Source of the DNA: Lomentospora prolificans
Lineage: Eukaryota; Ascomycota; Sordariomycetes; Microascales; Microascaceae
Length of the DNA: 64,000 bases
Reading direction: 5' to 3'
NCBI GenBank assembly: GCA_029532625.1
Contig: JARFXM010000001.1
Span: forward strand, 62,001-126,000
The position numbers and the translations under genes are program-made. Shown in pieces: positions 23,835 to 35,655 of this stretch (positions are counted from its first letter, which is position 1; every line of letters starts with the position of its first letter). The notes beneath the pieces were generated by a model. It was not told where the DNA came from, searched no databases, and worked only from the letters and a program-made list of their open reading frames with translations.

Positions 23835-25442
23835 TAGGCGTTAGGTAATACGCTCGTGTATGATTTGTTCGATGTCTTGTGCGAAGTATTGTTTATAGAT
23901 GTAATCCCATGTTATTTATGCTGCGAATTCTTGCCTGTTCCCTTGTGTGATCCGCATTCCATCGTGGAAGCGATTGGATAAGACGTTCAAAAGCTGAGCA
24001 GTGCACAATCCCATCGTTGATGCTCGACCCTCTAGACTAATAAAAGGTGGGATGGAAGCCATGGATGCGTCCTGCGACGACTTGGACCTTAAATCAAACA
24101 GCCGCCTTAGACCAATTCCAGTTCGTATAACCAACTGCTTGGACATGAGGAGCCGGCGTCTCATTCCTCCACAACAGGCTTCCCAAGAAGTCCCCAGGAC
24201 GGTGCTGTAGAAATTCTCTTAGCTGGGTGCTGAGCCGTACGCCAACGTTGGGATGAAACGCCCTCTTCCCCAAAGGTTGACTGAGAAGAGAGGGTGCTTG
24301 TCCTTTGCCCTGGAGTTCAAAGGCAAGCTGAAAATGGCGTGTACAAAACCAACCTATCCCATCCGAGGATAGACGATGTATGGAGGTCAAACACCCGCTT
24401 CATATCTTCACCACCCCTCCCCCTCGTCCCTAATGCCAAAGAAGAAATCTATCAACTAAATAGAGTCATAGCCTCCAAATTGTTCCTCCACACCCTGTAT
24501 CTCGTTTCTAACCTAACCATCCTCAGAATAGGTGCGATGTTAGTATCACCGAAGGGTTGTATTAATTTCCCATGGAAGTGTTCGAGACCACAAGAATCTG
24601 AACCTGATAATACCTCGGTCTTGAACCGGCGCTTTTACGCTAGCCTGAGTAGACGCCTCTTCAGAATTAGATCCATTTTCACGGGCTGTATCCGTCAATC
24701 AAACCCTCCTCTAGCACACATCCTATCCGTGGGTCTCCAGCAGGGCACGGCTTGTAAAGCATGTGGGCTGTATTGTTCGCCCACGAGCACACACTTCCAG
24801 TTAAAACGCAGTTGCCTCCTAAGCCCCCCTGCTAAACGCGCTAAATTATCCTTTCCGCCTGTAGAGTCCAATGCCATCGGAGGGGCTGATTGCCGGTGGA
24901 CACACTGGGGTTGAGAGAGTTACTTATACGCTCTCATAGTTGAGCATTACCATTTACATTTGTGTTTTTTTTCTTTGAAGAGAGTTCTAGTCACCCTCTG
25001 GTTAGATGTGCGTATATAAATCTGTAGTTTAATTCTACATGCCCTTTTTTCTTGTTGCCATCGGTCCACCAGCGTCTTGGAATTTTTGACAAGGCGAATT
25101 AGTAGCAGCTGTATTGCAATTCGTAGAGTCGTGTTGAATCTTATGACCTACGCTCGTTTTTCTATGCAATATCTGTGGACGAGTTGACAATCTATTCGTT
25201 GCGGCTACTTTTATCCGGGCCCATGGCCCCATGTTTCGGACATGCCCATGGGTTAAATTCCGATGTGGTCTGCTCTTTTGCCGCTCTATTCGGGCAATTC
25301 TCCCAGTCCCAGCGATCAGCCGCGGGTGGGATCAACAAGAGCGTGTTGTATATGTATCCTTTCCAGAGATGAGCCAAACGGGGAGAACCTTTTCTTCTCA
25401 CTTCTTGATAAACCTCAAATTGTTCGACCTAGAGGCCACATC
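23835..25442. other. 1.6-kb intergenic region
   Basis: Open frames on both strands (for example around 24094-24390 and 24294-24914) have no recognisable domain or splice pairing. The right end should include the SET gene promoter. Nothing else identified. Confidence 0.45.
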
Positions 25443-26936
25443 ATGTCGTCAATACGGGATTTAGGTGGTTCTAGTGCATTATTTCTACGTCTATTGGTGT
25501 CAAGCTGCGTGGCTTTAGCGCAGGTCGCCAACGCACACTCAGATGAAGGTATTAGCATCTGCCACTGGGAAAAACAAGGTCCACTCCAAGGTACAGACAA
25601 GTTTTCGAGGTGCAACTTACCTCTTGATGACACTACAGGTGATACGCCGAGTCATTGGAAGCCATGGTCTGTCAGACCTATATGCGCATATCCATTTGTT
25701 AACACCGAGCCAAAATACTGCATTTTCACCTACCACGGCTTCCGAGGTGACCGGTCTATATCGCTCATTACTTCCCCGGATGTCGCAGCGGAGGCAGCAC
25801 CGCTGCTGGAAGACCGGAATCCGCAATGGTACAAAACTAGCCCATCCGTACCTCCGCTTGATGGAGATTTCACGCCACCGTACTCTGTGGAGGAAGTCCC
25901 CGGACGAGGCAAAGGCATCATCGCTACGCGTGATATCCGGAAGGGAGAAGTGGTCATCACCGAGCCGGCCACTATGATCAGCATGACCCCTCCGCGGGGT
26001 ATTCGGCCTAAGCAGCTCACAATTCTGTCGCAGACGGTCTTGGAGCAGCTTCCGGATGTGCGAAGAAAAAGGGTCTTGGAGATGGCGTCTATGCCCGACC
26101 TTGATCCTCTGTGGGGAAGATTTGACACCAACGCATTTGGTGTCTTTCTCACTGGCGAGAATGAGCATAGAGGGCTTTTCCCAGAAATTGCGGCAAGTGT
26201 TTGCATAAATGCCAGTCGCCTTATTTGACGGATATTAACTGGAATAATAATAATACTTAGAGGTTCAACCATGACTGCAGACCAAAGTATGTCTGCCAAT
26301 ACCGTTACAACACCATAAAGTTCAAAACTGACCAAGAAATAGCTGCTACACTCGATACTCTGGTCGCCTTCTCACAATGGAGACGGTAGCATACCGAGAC
26401 ATTAAGGCTGGAGAAGAATTAAGCGTAGCATGTAAGTTTGCAAAACACCCAGACCTCTCAGGACTGGGTTATTAGTCAATGGCACGAACTAATAATAATA
26501 CCACATACAAACAGACACACCTCTAAATCTTCAGACCCAAGATCGAAAGGAAATCATTCGCCGTTGGGGCTTCAACTGCACATGCGATCTCTGCACCAAT
26601 TCCCAAGCCAGCAAAACCTCGGACGAAAATAGGCAGCGCATTGCGGGCATCCTGGGGGAGATAAACAAGCCTGAGAATCAAATATACGAGACGCTCACCA
26701 AGCTTACGGACGAGATGATGGAACTGCTTGAAGTAGAGGAGTTGACCGCCTTGATCGGTGACTTGTATGCCATGCTGGCGGAGTTTTGGTTCCAGGCGGG
26801 ATTTCCGGCTCGGGCCATCGAGCTCATGGAAGTTGTCCTTGAGAACCGAATGGCATTTAGAGGAGTGGACCACCCCAAAGTTGAGAAAGCAAGGTCAGTC
26901 TTGGCGAGGTTAAGGAAGACCTCTGACGAGAAGTAG
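25443..26936 (+). CDS. SET-domain protein with N-terminal signal peptide
   Basis: Four exons (25443-26192, 26261-26286, 26343-26431, 26515-26936) join in phase to 428 residues. A hydrophobic stretch at residues 12-30 ending in ANA-H looks like a cleavable signal peptide, followed by about 110 cysteine-containing residues. The SET fold begins near residue 150 (VPGRGKGIIATRDI), includes FNHDCRPN (252-259) and AYRDIKAGEELSVAY, and is followed by a post-SET CTCDLC at 310-315 and a helical C-terminal tail. SET domains transfer methyl groups from S-adenosylmethionine to protein lysines. Entry to the secretory pathway would separate this one from chromatin; the family is known in filamentous fungi but uncharacterised. 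The first intron appears to use a GC donor (GCAAGT at 26193). The gene converges on the LaeA-like gene. Confidence 0.85.
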
Positions 26937-27072
26937 TGGGAGACAACCCAGATAAGATGCGCTTAAGCTTCGCCCATTCTTATTAAAACTACCAATGTCG
27001 GGTATTATGCTATGTTTTACGCTTGTAGGAAAACACAAATTCCGACGCCCCGAAAAAAAAAAATCCGCATGC

Positions 27073-28368
27073 CTAACCTTGTTCCGGTTTTTGCGCATAC
27101 CAAAAGTAATAGTTGAAATATCGATGAACAGACAAGTCAGCTATTCCCTTTCTCGCCATTGCTATCGCAACCTGGCTTTCCACCTGCGACATTCCCAAAG
27201 CCTCAAAAGGCCGGCCCGCAAGGGTTGGAATGATGTCGAGCACCGCGATTTCCTGATATTTGCCTATCAGACGGAGGGTCTTGTCCTTAGCCCAGGGCCC
27301 AATAGGGACCTTTCTAATCATGCAGTGGATATTTTCGAAACCAGCCTCACGAAGGAGAGGTTCGAGATTCGAAGTGATTGTTATGTTCATACCGAACTTT
27401 GAGAAAGCCTGACCGGCTAGTTCGTAGAGGCTTTTTACTGGATCGTCTGGTAGCATGGTGCCGTCGTCGCACATGGGGGCGGCATGAAGTTCCTGTAGTT
27501 CGGCCCAACCGCCGGGCTTTAGTGCGCTATCAAGTAGAGAAAAGGAAAAAAAAAGGACATGTTAGTCAACGGGGAAGGTCAAGCGACAGCCATCCGGCCA
27601 TGGGAAGAGTCGATAGGCTAGTATTACTTAAAGGCATGTTTCAGGACCTCGGCCACGTTCTTCAGGATGATGACCATGAAGCGGAAATGTACAAGATCGC
27701 AGTCGCGGATGAGCCAGTCCAGCTCGCAATCATCCACGATGAAATCGACGTTGGGCGGAACCCAAACTGGTTGAATGGGCGATAAGTCGATGCCTCGTAC
27801 ACGAGCGCTAGGATACGCGTCTCCAGCTGTATTAGCCGTCGTTAGCAGGGACGATGAAGGCCAGATGCAGGAGGGAGCCTTTGTTTGGATAAAACGTGCC
27901 GTCAATCGCCCATATTCCTATTTTGATGATAAATCAATTTGATATTAGCAAAGCCTGTAATAAACCTCGCATCCAGACGCAGGGCCAGGACGATGGATAG
28001 CATCACGTACCCGTGCCTGTGCCGATGTCCAGGATTAACTGCGGATCCTCGTCAATGGGAGCATAGTGCAGGGCTCCGTCCATCAATTCCAGCATCATGG
28101 CGTGCTTCATATCCTCCCTACTCTGCTCAATATCATCGTCGGGAACCGGATATCGGCCATTCTTGAAGGTACGATAGCGCCGGCCATGCTCTATCGTGTG
28201 AGCGTAGACGCTCGACGTAATCGAAGTCGTGGCGTTGGAATTGGCGTCATACTCGCGCTCAAGGAATTCGTCCTCCTCTCCGGGCTCACTCGCCGGTTCG
28301 ATCGCTACAGGGGGCGACTGGAATGGCGACTGCGAGTCGCGCTCGGCATGTTCGGAATCGGAGGGCAT
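27073..28368 (-). CDS. LaeA-like SAM-dependent methyltransferase
   Basis: Four exons (28368-28011, 27917-27900, 27826-27628, 27526-27073) join in phase to 342 residues. An acidic, disordered N-terminus precedes a pattern typical of the fungal LaeA/Mtf group: a segment on Y-H-tyrosine context (TIEHGRRYRTFKNGRYPVP), then motif I LDIGTGTGIWAIDAGD, then VRGIDLSPIQPVWVPPNV and FRFM. Exon 2 is just 18 nt, and the intron after it seems to start with GC (GCACGT), with a good GCTAAC branch site. LaeA itself is a nuclear regulator of secondary metabolism; most paralogues are of unknown function and some tailor metabolites. Gene order (divided from the monooxygenase by 0.5 kb, same strand) fits a metabolite locus. 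The start is the first ATG of the frame. Confidence 0.85.
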
Positions 28369-28863
28369 CGCATTAAAGTAGCTGCTGGTTTAGTCGCCTT
28401 TGGCTTAGACTTTGCGGACTTGGAGCTAGTTTGACCTAGTTTGAAAATGCGACCGGGGCGACGCCCTGCGGCACTTCTTTTTTTTAGCAGCGAGCGGGGG
28501 AAGAGCGGGCTGTTTGTGTTTGTCAACATATTCAGCTCTCACGTGCAAAAAAAGCAACGTGTGCTGGCAGGTAGGTAATGATCAATTTGGACCAACCGGT
28601 CGGGTAACATTGAGGACTTGGGAAGCATGTCACTGTCACACCATCATACGAACGTGAAGCCAGCTAGCGCCGTATCACATCCCTGCAGTGCATTTATGGT
28701 ATCACTGAGCGAGCGAAGGCCACAAGGCCAAGTGGCCAGAGGTGGTGCAGTATTACCATTTTGACCCGAGCAATCACGTTATCTTCAGACAGCACCTGAT
28801 CCATCACCAGCACCAACCAGTGTGTTTCGACTTTCGACTCAAGCACAAGGTGCACAGCAGCTA
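28369..28863. other. Intergenic region upstream of the LaeA-like gene
   Basis: Probable promoter of the LaeA-like gene and 3' flank of the monooxygenase, both on the minus strand. No other gene seen. Confidence 0.5.
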
Positions 28864-30284
28864 TTACGTCGACTTTCCATGCCCCTTGGTGGCCATGAGC
28901 ATTTTGCTAACCGTTTCCAGCGAGAATGAGCGCTCGGCTTCGTCAAGCGACTGCTGCACCGCTTTTGAGCATCGCTCGACCAGTTCCGCACCAAAGCCCG
29001 ACATGACCCTTTCCCTTGCCGCAATGTCGTTGGGATCCGTCAGCTGTGCGAGAGCGCCGACGTACTTCTTTACATCTTCGATAGAATGCTGAAATCCCTG
29101 CCCGCGATCTATTTTCTCTGGATTAGTTTGTAGTTCCCGCACTTGGTCCTGTTCGACATACACGGTAGCATCGGGTGGGCGGCATCGCCGGCCAAGGCAA
29201 CCCGTCCAGAATGATCATTCCACGGAACGGTAATCCAATACTTCATCTCGTCAATATTGCATTGGCTGCCGTCCGGTGTTGTTTCGATAGCCGATCGGAA
29301 CGGCTCGCAAAGACCGCTCGTGTTCGCCTTCATGTAGTCGATCGCTTCTTGGCCCCGTAGATTGACCGGTTCTCCCTTCCAGATCTTGACCCAAAACGTA
29401 GACCAGGTCGACATATCATTTGGATCGTCCGCGTGCATTACTATTGTAGCTAAACGTCAATGACCCCGCCGCGTTATACCTCCCTCTTAAAGGAGATAGA
29501 TTAAAGGCAGTGCAGTTTCGGATCAAACCATACCTCCACATCCAGCGACGGCGTGTGTGCCCATCGCAATCGCCGCCACAGGATGAGCATCAACGATTCT
29601 CTTTGTCTTGGCAATATCGCCGTCACTGACAATACCCGTCGCGAACATCATACCCGTTTTCCGGGCCTTAGCAGCGTCATCACCGAGGAGCAGCCTCCGG
29701 ACAGACGACGATGTGCCATCGGCGCCGAAGACGAACTGCGCGTCGTAGGTTTCTCCATCGCTAAAAGTGAGGTGCACAGCATCAGGCGAGGATGTCAATT
29801 GTGTCAATTCCTTACCCCACCTGACATCGACTCCGGCAAAAAGGACTTCCCGAAGCCGCTGGCGTGTGACACGCCTCGCCCCCGGGGTTGGGCTCTTAAA
29901 CAGGATATCTCCCGTTACACCGTTGAAGCAAGGGAGAAGCTCAATTTCTTCGTTGAAATCTAGGTGGGGGTTACACACGGCGCGAGGGAAGGATTCCCAG
30001 ACATCTTCAGGTACCAGCTCCTGGAGGGTGGGTAGAGCCCAGTGGATGAGAATGGTCCAGTCTCTCGCACGGACATTGGGACCTGAGTCCCTCTCGAAAA
30101 TGACGACGTTTGTATAGCCGTTCTATCCGGGTTGTGCCCTGATGTGAGCGAAGGAAGTTGATTGTGATGAAAAGCGGGGTATTACCGCCAGGATGGTTCG
30201 CACCTTCTTCAATGCCTGCGCTGCCAGTAAGCCGGTAATACCAGCGCCAATAATGGCGACGGCAGAGTCTAAATTGGTCGTCAT
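28864..30284 (-). CDS. FAD-dependent monooxygenase (aromatic hydroxylase type)
   Basis: Four exons (30284-30204, 30122-29534, 29449-29162, 29108-28864) join in phase to 400 residues. The N-terminal Rossmann motif IIGAGITGLLAAQALKK binds FAD; a second FAD/NADPH motif reads FVFGADGTSSSVRR (the DG motif); and the GD motif reads RVALAGDAAHPMLPYRGQG, which is only restored by splicing at the GTATGT donor before 29162. This is the class A flavin monooxygenase/PHBH fold that hydroxylates or epoxidises aromatic and polyketide-like substrates using NADPH and oxygen. Some relatives carry a membrane anchor; none is visible here. The gene lies between two methyltransferases on the same strand, consistent with tailoring of a small molecule, but no core synthase is in the window. 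Confidence 0.9.
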
Positions 30285-30915
30285 GGCTGCGGTAAGTCGA
30301 GTAATACCCGCTATCTTATGCCGTTGTCAAGCGTAGGAATAAGCCAACGGCGAGATTTTCCTTTGGGTGTTGAAAATGTCACCATTGTCACTGATGGCCA
30401 CCGCCAACAGGCAAGATGCAAGGTTAAGCAACCCCCCTGGTCCGCAGATGGACCGCGACTTCCGTGGGGGCGGGTTACACGTGATGCAATGGAGAACTGC
30501 CCTGCTCCTGCCACCCGTGGATCACGGATGAAAATGTCTTGGTTGGCCAAGATTGGGTCCACTCTTTATCGCTTCTTCCCCTTGGTCCCCGATCTTTGTT
30601 CCGCAAAGCAGGGGTCATGGTTGTAAATAGACCATTATTAGTACGTCGTTGATCGTTTATGGGTTACCATATGAACAGTTTCTAAACAAAATGTTCTTTG
30701 CAAGGTTGCCATTGAATCTATGACATATAACACATAGAACTATTTACTTGTGGACTAGCGCAGTCGATAAGAGCGTCGGTGGACCAGATATTCAGCAACG
30801 CAGATCCGAGAGCGCGCTCAAAGGCCAGAGTGCACGGCAAACTATGCTACCGTATCTTTCAGCGGATCTTGAAATTCAAGGATGGCCCGAGACTTGTTTT
30901 TATTCACTAACCCAA
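30285..30915. other. Intergenic region between monooxygenase and methyltransferase
   Basis: Promoter side of the monooxygenase and 3' flank of the next minus-strand gene. Short frames only. Confidence 0.5.
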
Positions 30916-31791
30916 TCATTTCGTGAGCACACCCATGACACGAGGGATCGGGTCGTACGGAGACTGATCAACAGGTGCTGACAAGGAGAAATCTTCCCAT
31001 TCTCCAAGGCCCGACAAGATCTTTGCCGTAGGCCGACATAAATTGCATGTGCTCATGAAGCGCGTCCATACTTTGTTAGTTAACTCTAATAACAATTGTT
31101 AGAGACCAGTCACAAGTGATGCAGGTGGTTGCTCTTAATTACCCTGGAACCATGGAATGACGAATCCGTTCTCGGCCTTGACATGTTCATACACATACCA
31201 CCTGCCCCCTTTCTTCAGGTAGTTGTACAGGAGACGCGCATTCTTCTCGGGCTCGGGGATACTGCAGAGGCATTGAATCGTAACAATGCAGTCCACGCTT
31301 CCGGGGGTTATATCGCAGTTTGTCTCGGTGAGCTTTTCGATGCCGACGGGCAACACTTCGTAGACGTCACCTAACCCGACATCCTGCGTCCGCTGCTTGA
31401 GAGCCGCGGCCGAGTACACGTTCGGTTCCACCCCATAAATCTTTAGCGGCCCTTTGGCGTCTTTGGTTACCGTCGCCAGCACATCCGCCCACATACCGCT
31501 GCCGGCTCCAATCTCGAGAATTTTGCCGCTAACAGGAGCGACCTGTGGCTCGTCGTGGATTTTCCCGTGGCGGATGCGGCCTTGGAGCAGTGGGAGGATT
31601 TTCGGCTCCGCGTCTGCCTTGACCATAGGCCCGTTGTACGCCCAGAAATTCCCGAACCAGGCATCATTAAAAGAGTCTCGGGAAAATAGCGTCCGGAAAT
31701 CGGCCGCCAGGATGAGCTTAAGGATGGTGTAGAAGAGGAAGTAAGTGGAGATCGCTATGTACTTCCACGGCGCTAATATTTCGGTAAACAT
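30916..31791 (-). CDS. Membrane-anchored class I methyltransferase (METTL7/type 11-like)
   Basis: Two exons (31791-31143 and 31070-30916) join in phase to 267 residues. Residues 10-30 are a hydrophobic segment that should anchor the protein in a membrane, followed by FSRDSFNDAWFGNFWAYNG, then motif I KILEIGAGSGMW, motif II YGVEPN and the motif III/IV region DCIVTIQCLCSIPEP. The second exon supplies WTRFMSTCNLCRPTAKI and ends HVMGVLTK-like (PRVMGVLTK), the normal C-terminus of this fungal group. It would methylate a small or lipophilic molecule at a membrane. Splicing is well supported because the unspliced frame stops right after the donor. It is the last host gene before the AT-rich block, only about 0.3 kb from its edge. 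Confidence 0.87.
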
Positions 31792-32160
31792 GGTGTTACT
31801 CTCACTGCTGATATCGCTAATTTCGAGATTATGGATGTTTTAAGTGGGAAAGAGGAGAAAGAGCACCTAGCGCATCTACGAGTCCGGCGACGGAGAGTAA
31901 TATAGTTTACACAGGGCTGTCATGTGGACGGGGACTTGAGGAGGCTTTTGCTGGGAGATGATAGGCTTGTCACAAAGAAAAGTAGATGACATAAGCGAAA
32001 ATGGCACCAAGGAGCAGCTGTCTTACAAACACCCTGTGACATGTGGTGGTGTGATAGGACGCTAAGCCTTTAAGGGGTACCTATCCCTACACTATAATAT
32101 ACAGGAGTCAGGGGTACCTCATATATTTAAGGTATCCGAATTAGCAGCTATCACCCACCC
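31792..32160. other. Transition from gene-rich DNA to AT-rich transposon block
   Basis: Holds the promoter of the methyltransferase. Ordinary composition lasts to about 32.1 kb. The motif GGGGTACCT occurs twice 36 bp apart (about 32077 and 32113). The exact left edge of the copia element was not resolved. Confidence 0.5.
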
Positions 32161-35100
32161 AAAAATAATCCCTCTAGATCAATCAATTAACCAAATATTC
32201 ATCATCAATAATCAATTATCATCATTAATCCTTCTATACTTTAAAAAATAATTATCTATTATTAGTAATTCCTTCCTATTCAAAATAAGTCAAATATTAT
32301 ATATTTCACTAAATCTAAAAATCATCCTAATCAACTCTTCCCCTAAAAATATCAGATTATTAATAGTTATAAGCCTAAAAACCCTCTAATAAATCAAAAA
32401 GAATTACTAAAAAAGAATATTAGTAATATTATAAAGATTTATTATAGAAATAATCCTTATACTAAAAAAGATTAATTAAGCTTTAAAAAAGGTATAAAAG
32501 AAGAAAAAATAGATTCTTAGGATAGTTTTAATACCCTTATAATCTTTATCCTAATAAAATAATTAGATTATATATAGTAGGAAAAAGATATTTATATTAA
32601 AGTAAAAAGCTTTAAAATCTAGGACTATATTAACTTATAAAGGATATAGAATCTACCTAAAGTACCTCCTCTCCTTATAATATCTAAATATATTAAGGAG
32701 AAGATAAGGATCTTTAATAAAACCTACTAAATAAGGTTAAGTAAAAAGTATAGAACTTATACTATATTAATAGGGTAGGAAGTACTTAAGAGTAAGTAAA
32801 TAGTATATAGAACTTAGCTAATAACTTTATATTCTACTAACTAATATATACTCTTAGCCTACTATATAGAATCTAACTATATAGAATTAAGGCTAAGTAG
32901 CTTCTAAAAGTATATAAAGTAGTTAGTATAAGGTTATCTTACTTAAGTAATTAAGAACTTAAGAACCCTAAAAGAATCTCTCTAAACTTTATAAGGAATA
33001 TATTATATCTCTAAAACTAATATATACTAGTAAGTAAAGTAGAAATAGTATATAGTACTAGACTACCTAGCTTATAGGAACCTAGTAGAAATATAGATTA
33101 AAGATATATCCTTTACTTAGCTTATAGGAGTTATAAATAATATAGCTTTTATATAAGATCTTCTAGTTATAAAAGATAATTTCTATAAAGTAACTTAGAA
33201 GTATAGGTCTAGCTAGGTATAATATTATATAACCTATATAATAGCCCTAGAACTCTAAGCCTTATATAAGATAACCACTTTTCTAGAGTTCTTAAACTAA
33301 TATTAAGAATATTTAGGCTCTCTTAAAAACTAAGAGAGCTATACTTTAAAAATAACTATAATACTAGTAAGTAAAGAACTAGACTAGCTAACTCTTTAGG
33401 GTAGGGATTAAAGTAGTTATAATAAAGTAAACTACTATTTATACCTCCTAAAAAATAGTTCTAGTATTAATTATAGTATTAATAATTACTTTATAATCTA
33501 TCTATTAAAATACCCTTATAGATATAAGGAGTAGCTATAATAAATAAAATAGCTAGAAGAAGTAAAGAAGGATCTAAAAATTACTAAACTAATCTAGGAA
33601 TTAATTAAAAGGGTTATAAAAAGTTAAGGTAAATAACCTAAAAAGGATAATTAAGAAAATACTAGATATATTATAATATATAACCCTATACTATAAAAAG
33701 CTTTACTTAATACTTAGAAATCACTCCTTAAAGCCTCTATAGTATTTAATATAAGTGTATTAATTAGTATTATAAATAATCTAACCTACTTTATAGCTAT
33801 TAGGATACTAGAAATACTAGAATATATACTTACTAGTAATAGCTAAGTTAGGATTAAGGCTTTTAGTAGGATTACTATATCCCTAACTAAGTACCTTATA
33901 AGTCCTAAGAGCTTCCTAATTATAGAAGGGGCCTATATTCCTTTATTTCTAACTACCCTAATTAGTAGCCTAAGAGTCTATATAAAGGGACTCTATTTAG
34001 ATACTAAAAACCTAGAATTATATAATGAATATAGACTAAATAAGTAGAAAAGGGCTATTATAAAATATAAACTAATTAGAAACCTTTTTATAATTAAATA
34101 TAAGTAAAAATAAGTCTAAAATACTTATTTAGTAAAAAGTAAAATAGTATTACTACTAGCTAAAGAAGGTTAGCTAATATATCTAAATAAGATAAAAGAA
34201 CCTAAAATAATCACCTTAATACCTATAAAAGAAGGTAGCTGGAGTAATAAACTATGCTAGGATACTTTAAATAATAACCTATAGATATAGTATTAAAGAA
34301 TAGGGTATCTAGGATCTATAGCCCTGAAAATATTACTATAAAATACTCTAGGAGTTATAAATATTAGAGAATACCTAAAAGGGATAGACTATAAGGTATA
34401 TATAATTATAAAAGCTAAATAGGTAATTACCTATAAAAACCTCTACTCCTATATAACTATTCTAGGAATATAGCTACTAGTAGACTAGTTCTTACCTAGA
34501 ACTATAGATGATAATATAAACTACTAGCTCCTTTTTACTAATAAAACCTCTAGTTATACCTAGGTAGAACTAGAAGTAAAAGGAGAAGTTAATATTATTA
34601 GTAAGTTTAATAATTTCTTTATAAAAAGCTAAAATCTTTACTAAATTAGGTAGAAATATATTTAGATTAACTTAAAAGGCTACTTAGCCTAGGAATAAAT
34701 AGATATACTTTATATAGCTAGAGGTATTAAAATAGAAAAAGTACTAAAAGCTACTCTAGTATAAGGTAGAGGATATAAGTATACTAGGGGGAAGATTACT
34801 ATAAGAGCTAGAGCCCTATTCTTAGCCTCTGGCCTTCTATATAGATTCTGGCCTGAAATTATTAGTATAGCTATATACCTCTATAATATTACCCTAAATC
34901 TTAGATAAGCTAGTAAAATACCCTAGGAAATATAGTATACTATAGTAAATATATATTATAGTGCTGAAATCCATATCGAAAAACTAGATCTCTTATATCT
35001 ATAGATAATCAGATGCTAGGTATATGCCCTGAATGATGTAGGTAAAGTAATAGCTGCTAGTAAGCTAGCTAAAAAAGGTTATTATTTGAAATTTAGCTTA

Positions 35101-35655
35101 AGGGTAGACCTTAGATATCTAGTTAGATATAGGACTACCCTAGTATCTTAACCCTTAACTAATATCTTTTAAGTTTAGATTCTAACCTTAAGGGGTAGAG
35201 GTATACTTATAATAACCTTAAAGGATGTATAGTTTAATAAAAAAGTCTTATATAAAGATAAAAAAGGTCTTAAGCTAGAGAGTATATTATCTATAGCTTA
35301 GTCTATTAATCTATAAATATATATTAAGGATATTAAGGACACTATTATTATAGGTATACTAATCCAGATCCTAATACCCTTTAAAACTACCCTAGCTAAA
35401 AATAATAAACCTTATAAAGAATAAAGCCAGGAAGAGTAGGCTGAAAAGGGCCAGCCTTTATCTAATTATATATAGCTTATTCAAAATAAAGAAAACCTAA
35501 TAAATACCTTAGCTAAAATACTATAGTCACATTAACTGCTAATACTAGTAGAAAGTAATCATAGTAATAGGCAAGTATTCCTAGTAGTATTTCATAGAGG
35601 TACTGCTAGACTTGAAAAATAACTATACTAGGATGAGCTGCTACCACCTCCCTAG
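32161..35655 (+). mobile_element. RIP-degraded Ty1/copia retrotransposon, 5' portion
   Basis: Very AT-rich DNA full of TAG/TAA in every frame, but plus-strand translation still shows a copia polyprotein. Near 34500-34960 there is an integrase core with a segment like RARALFLASGLLYRFWPEI and AIYLYNIT, the typical copia integrase region, and at about 35625-35653 DELLPPP, which in copia precedes the reverse transcriptase. The element is cut at 35655 by the E2 LTR; its reverse transcriptase/RNase H half is therefore expected beyond E2, outside the window. The left boundary and any 5' LTR could not be defined. No functional protein remains. Confidence 0.7.

Noticed and set aside
24094..24914. Open frames of 98 and 206 codons between GH78 and the SET gene
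   Set aside because: Composition looks random, no recognisable domain and no supporting splice sites.
27073..31791. A complete secondary metabolite cluster
   Set aside because: No polyketide synthase, NRPS, terpene synthase or cluster regulator is present in the window; only tailoring-type genes are seen.
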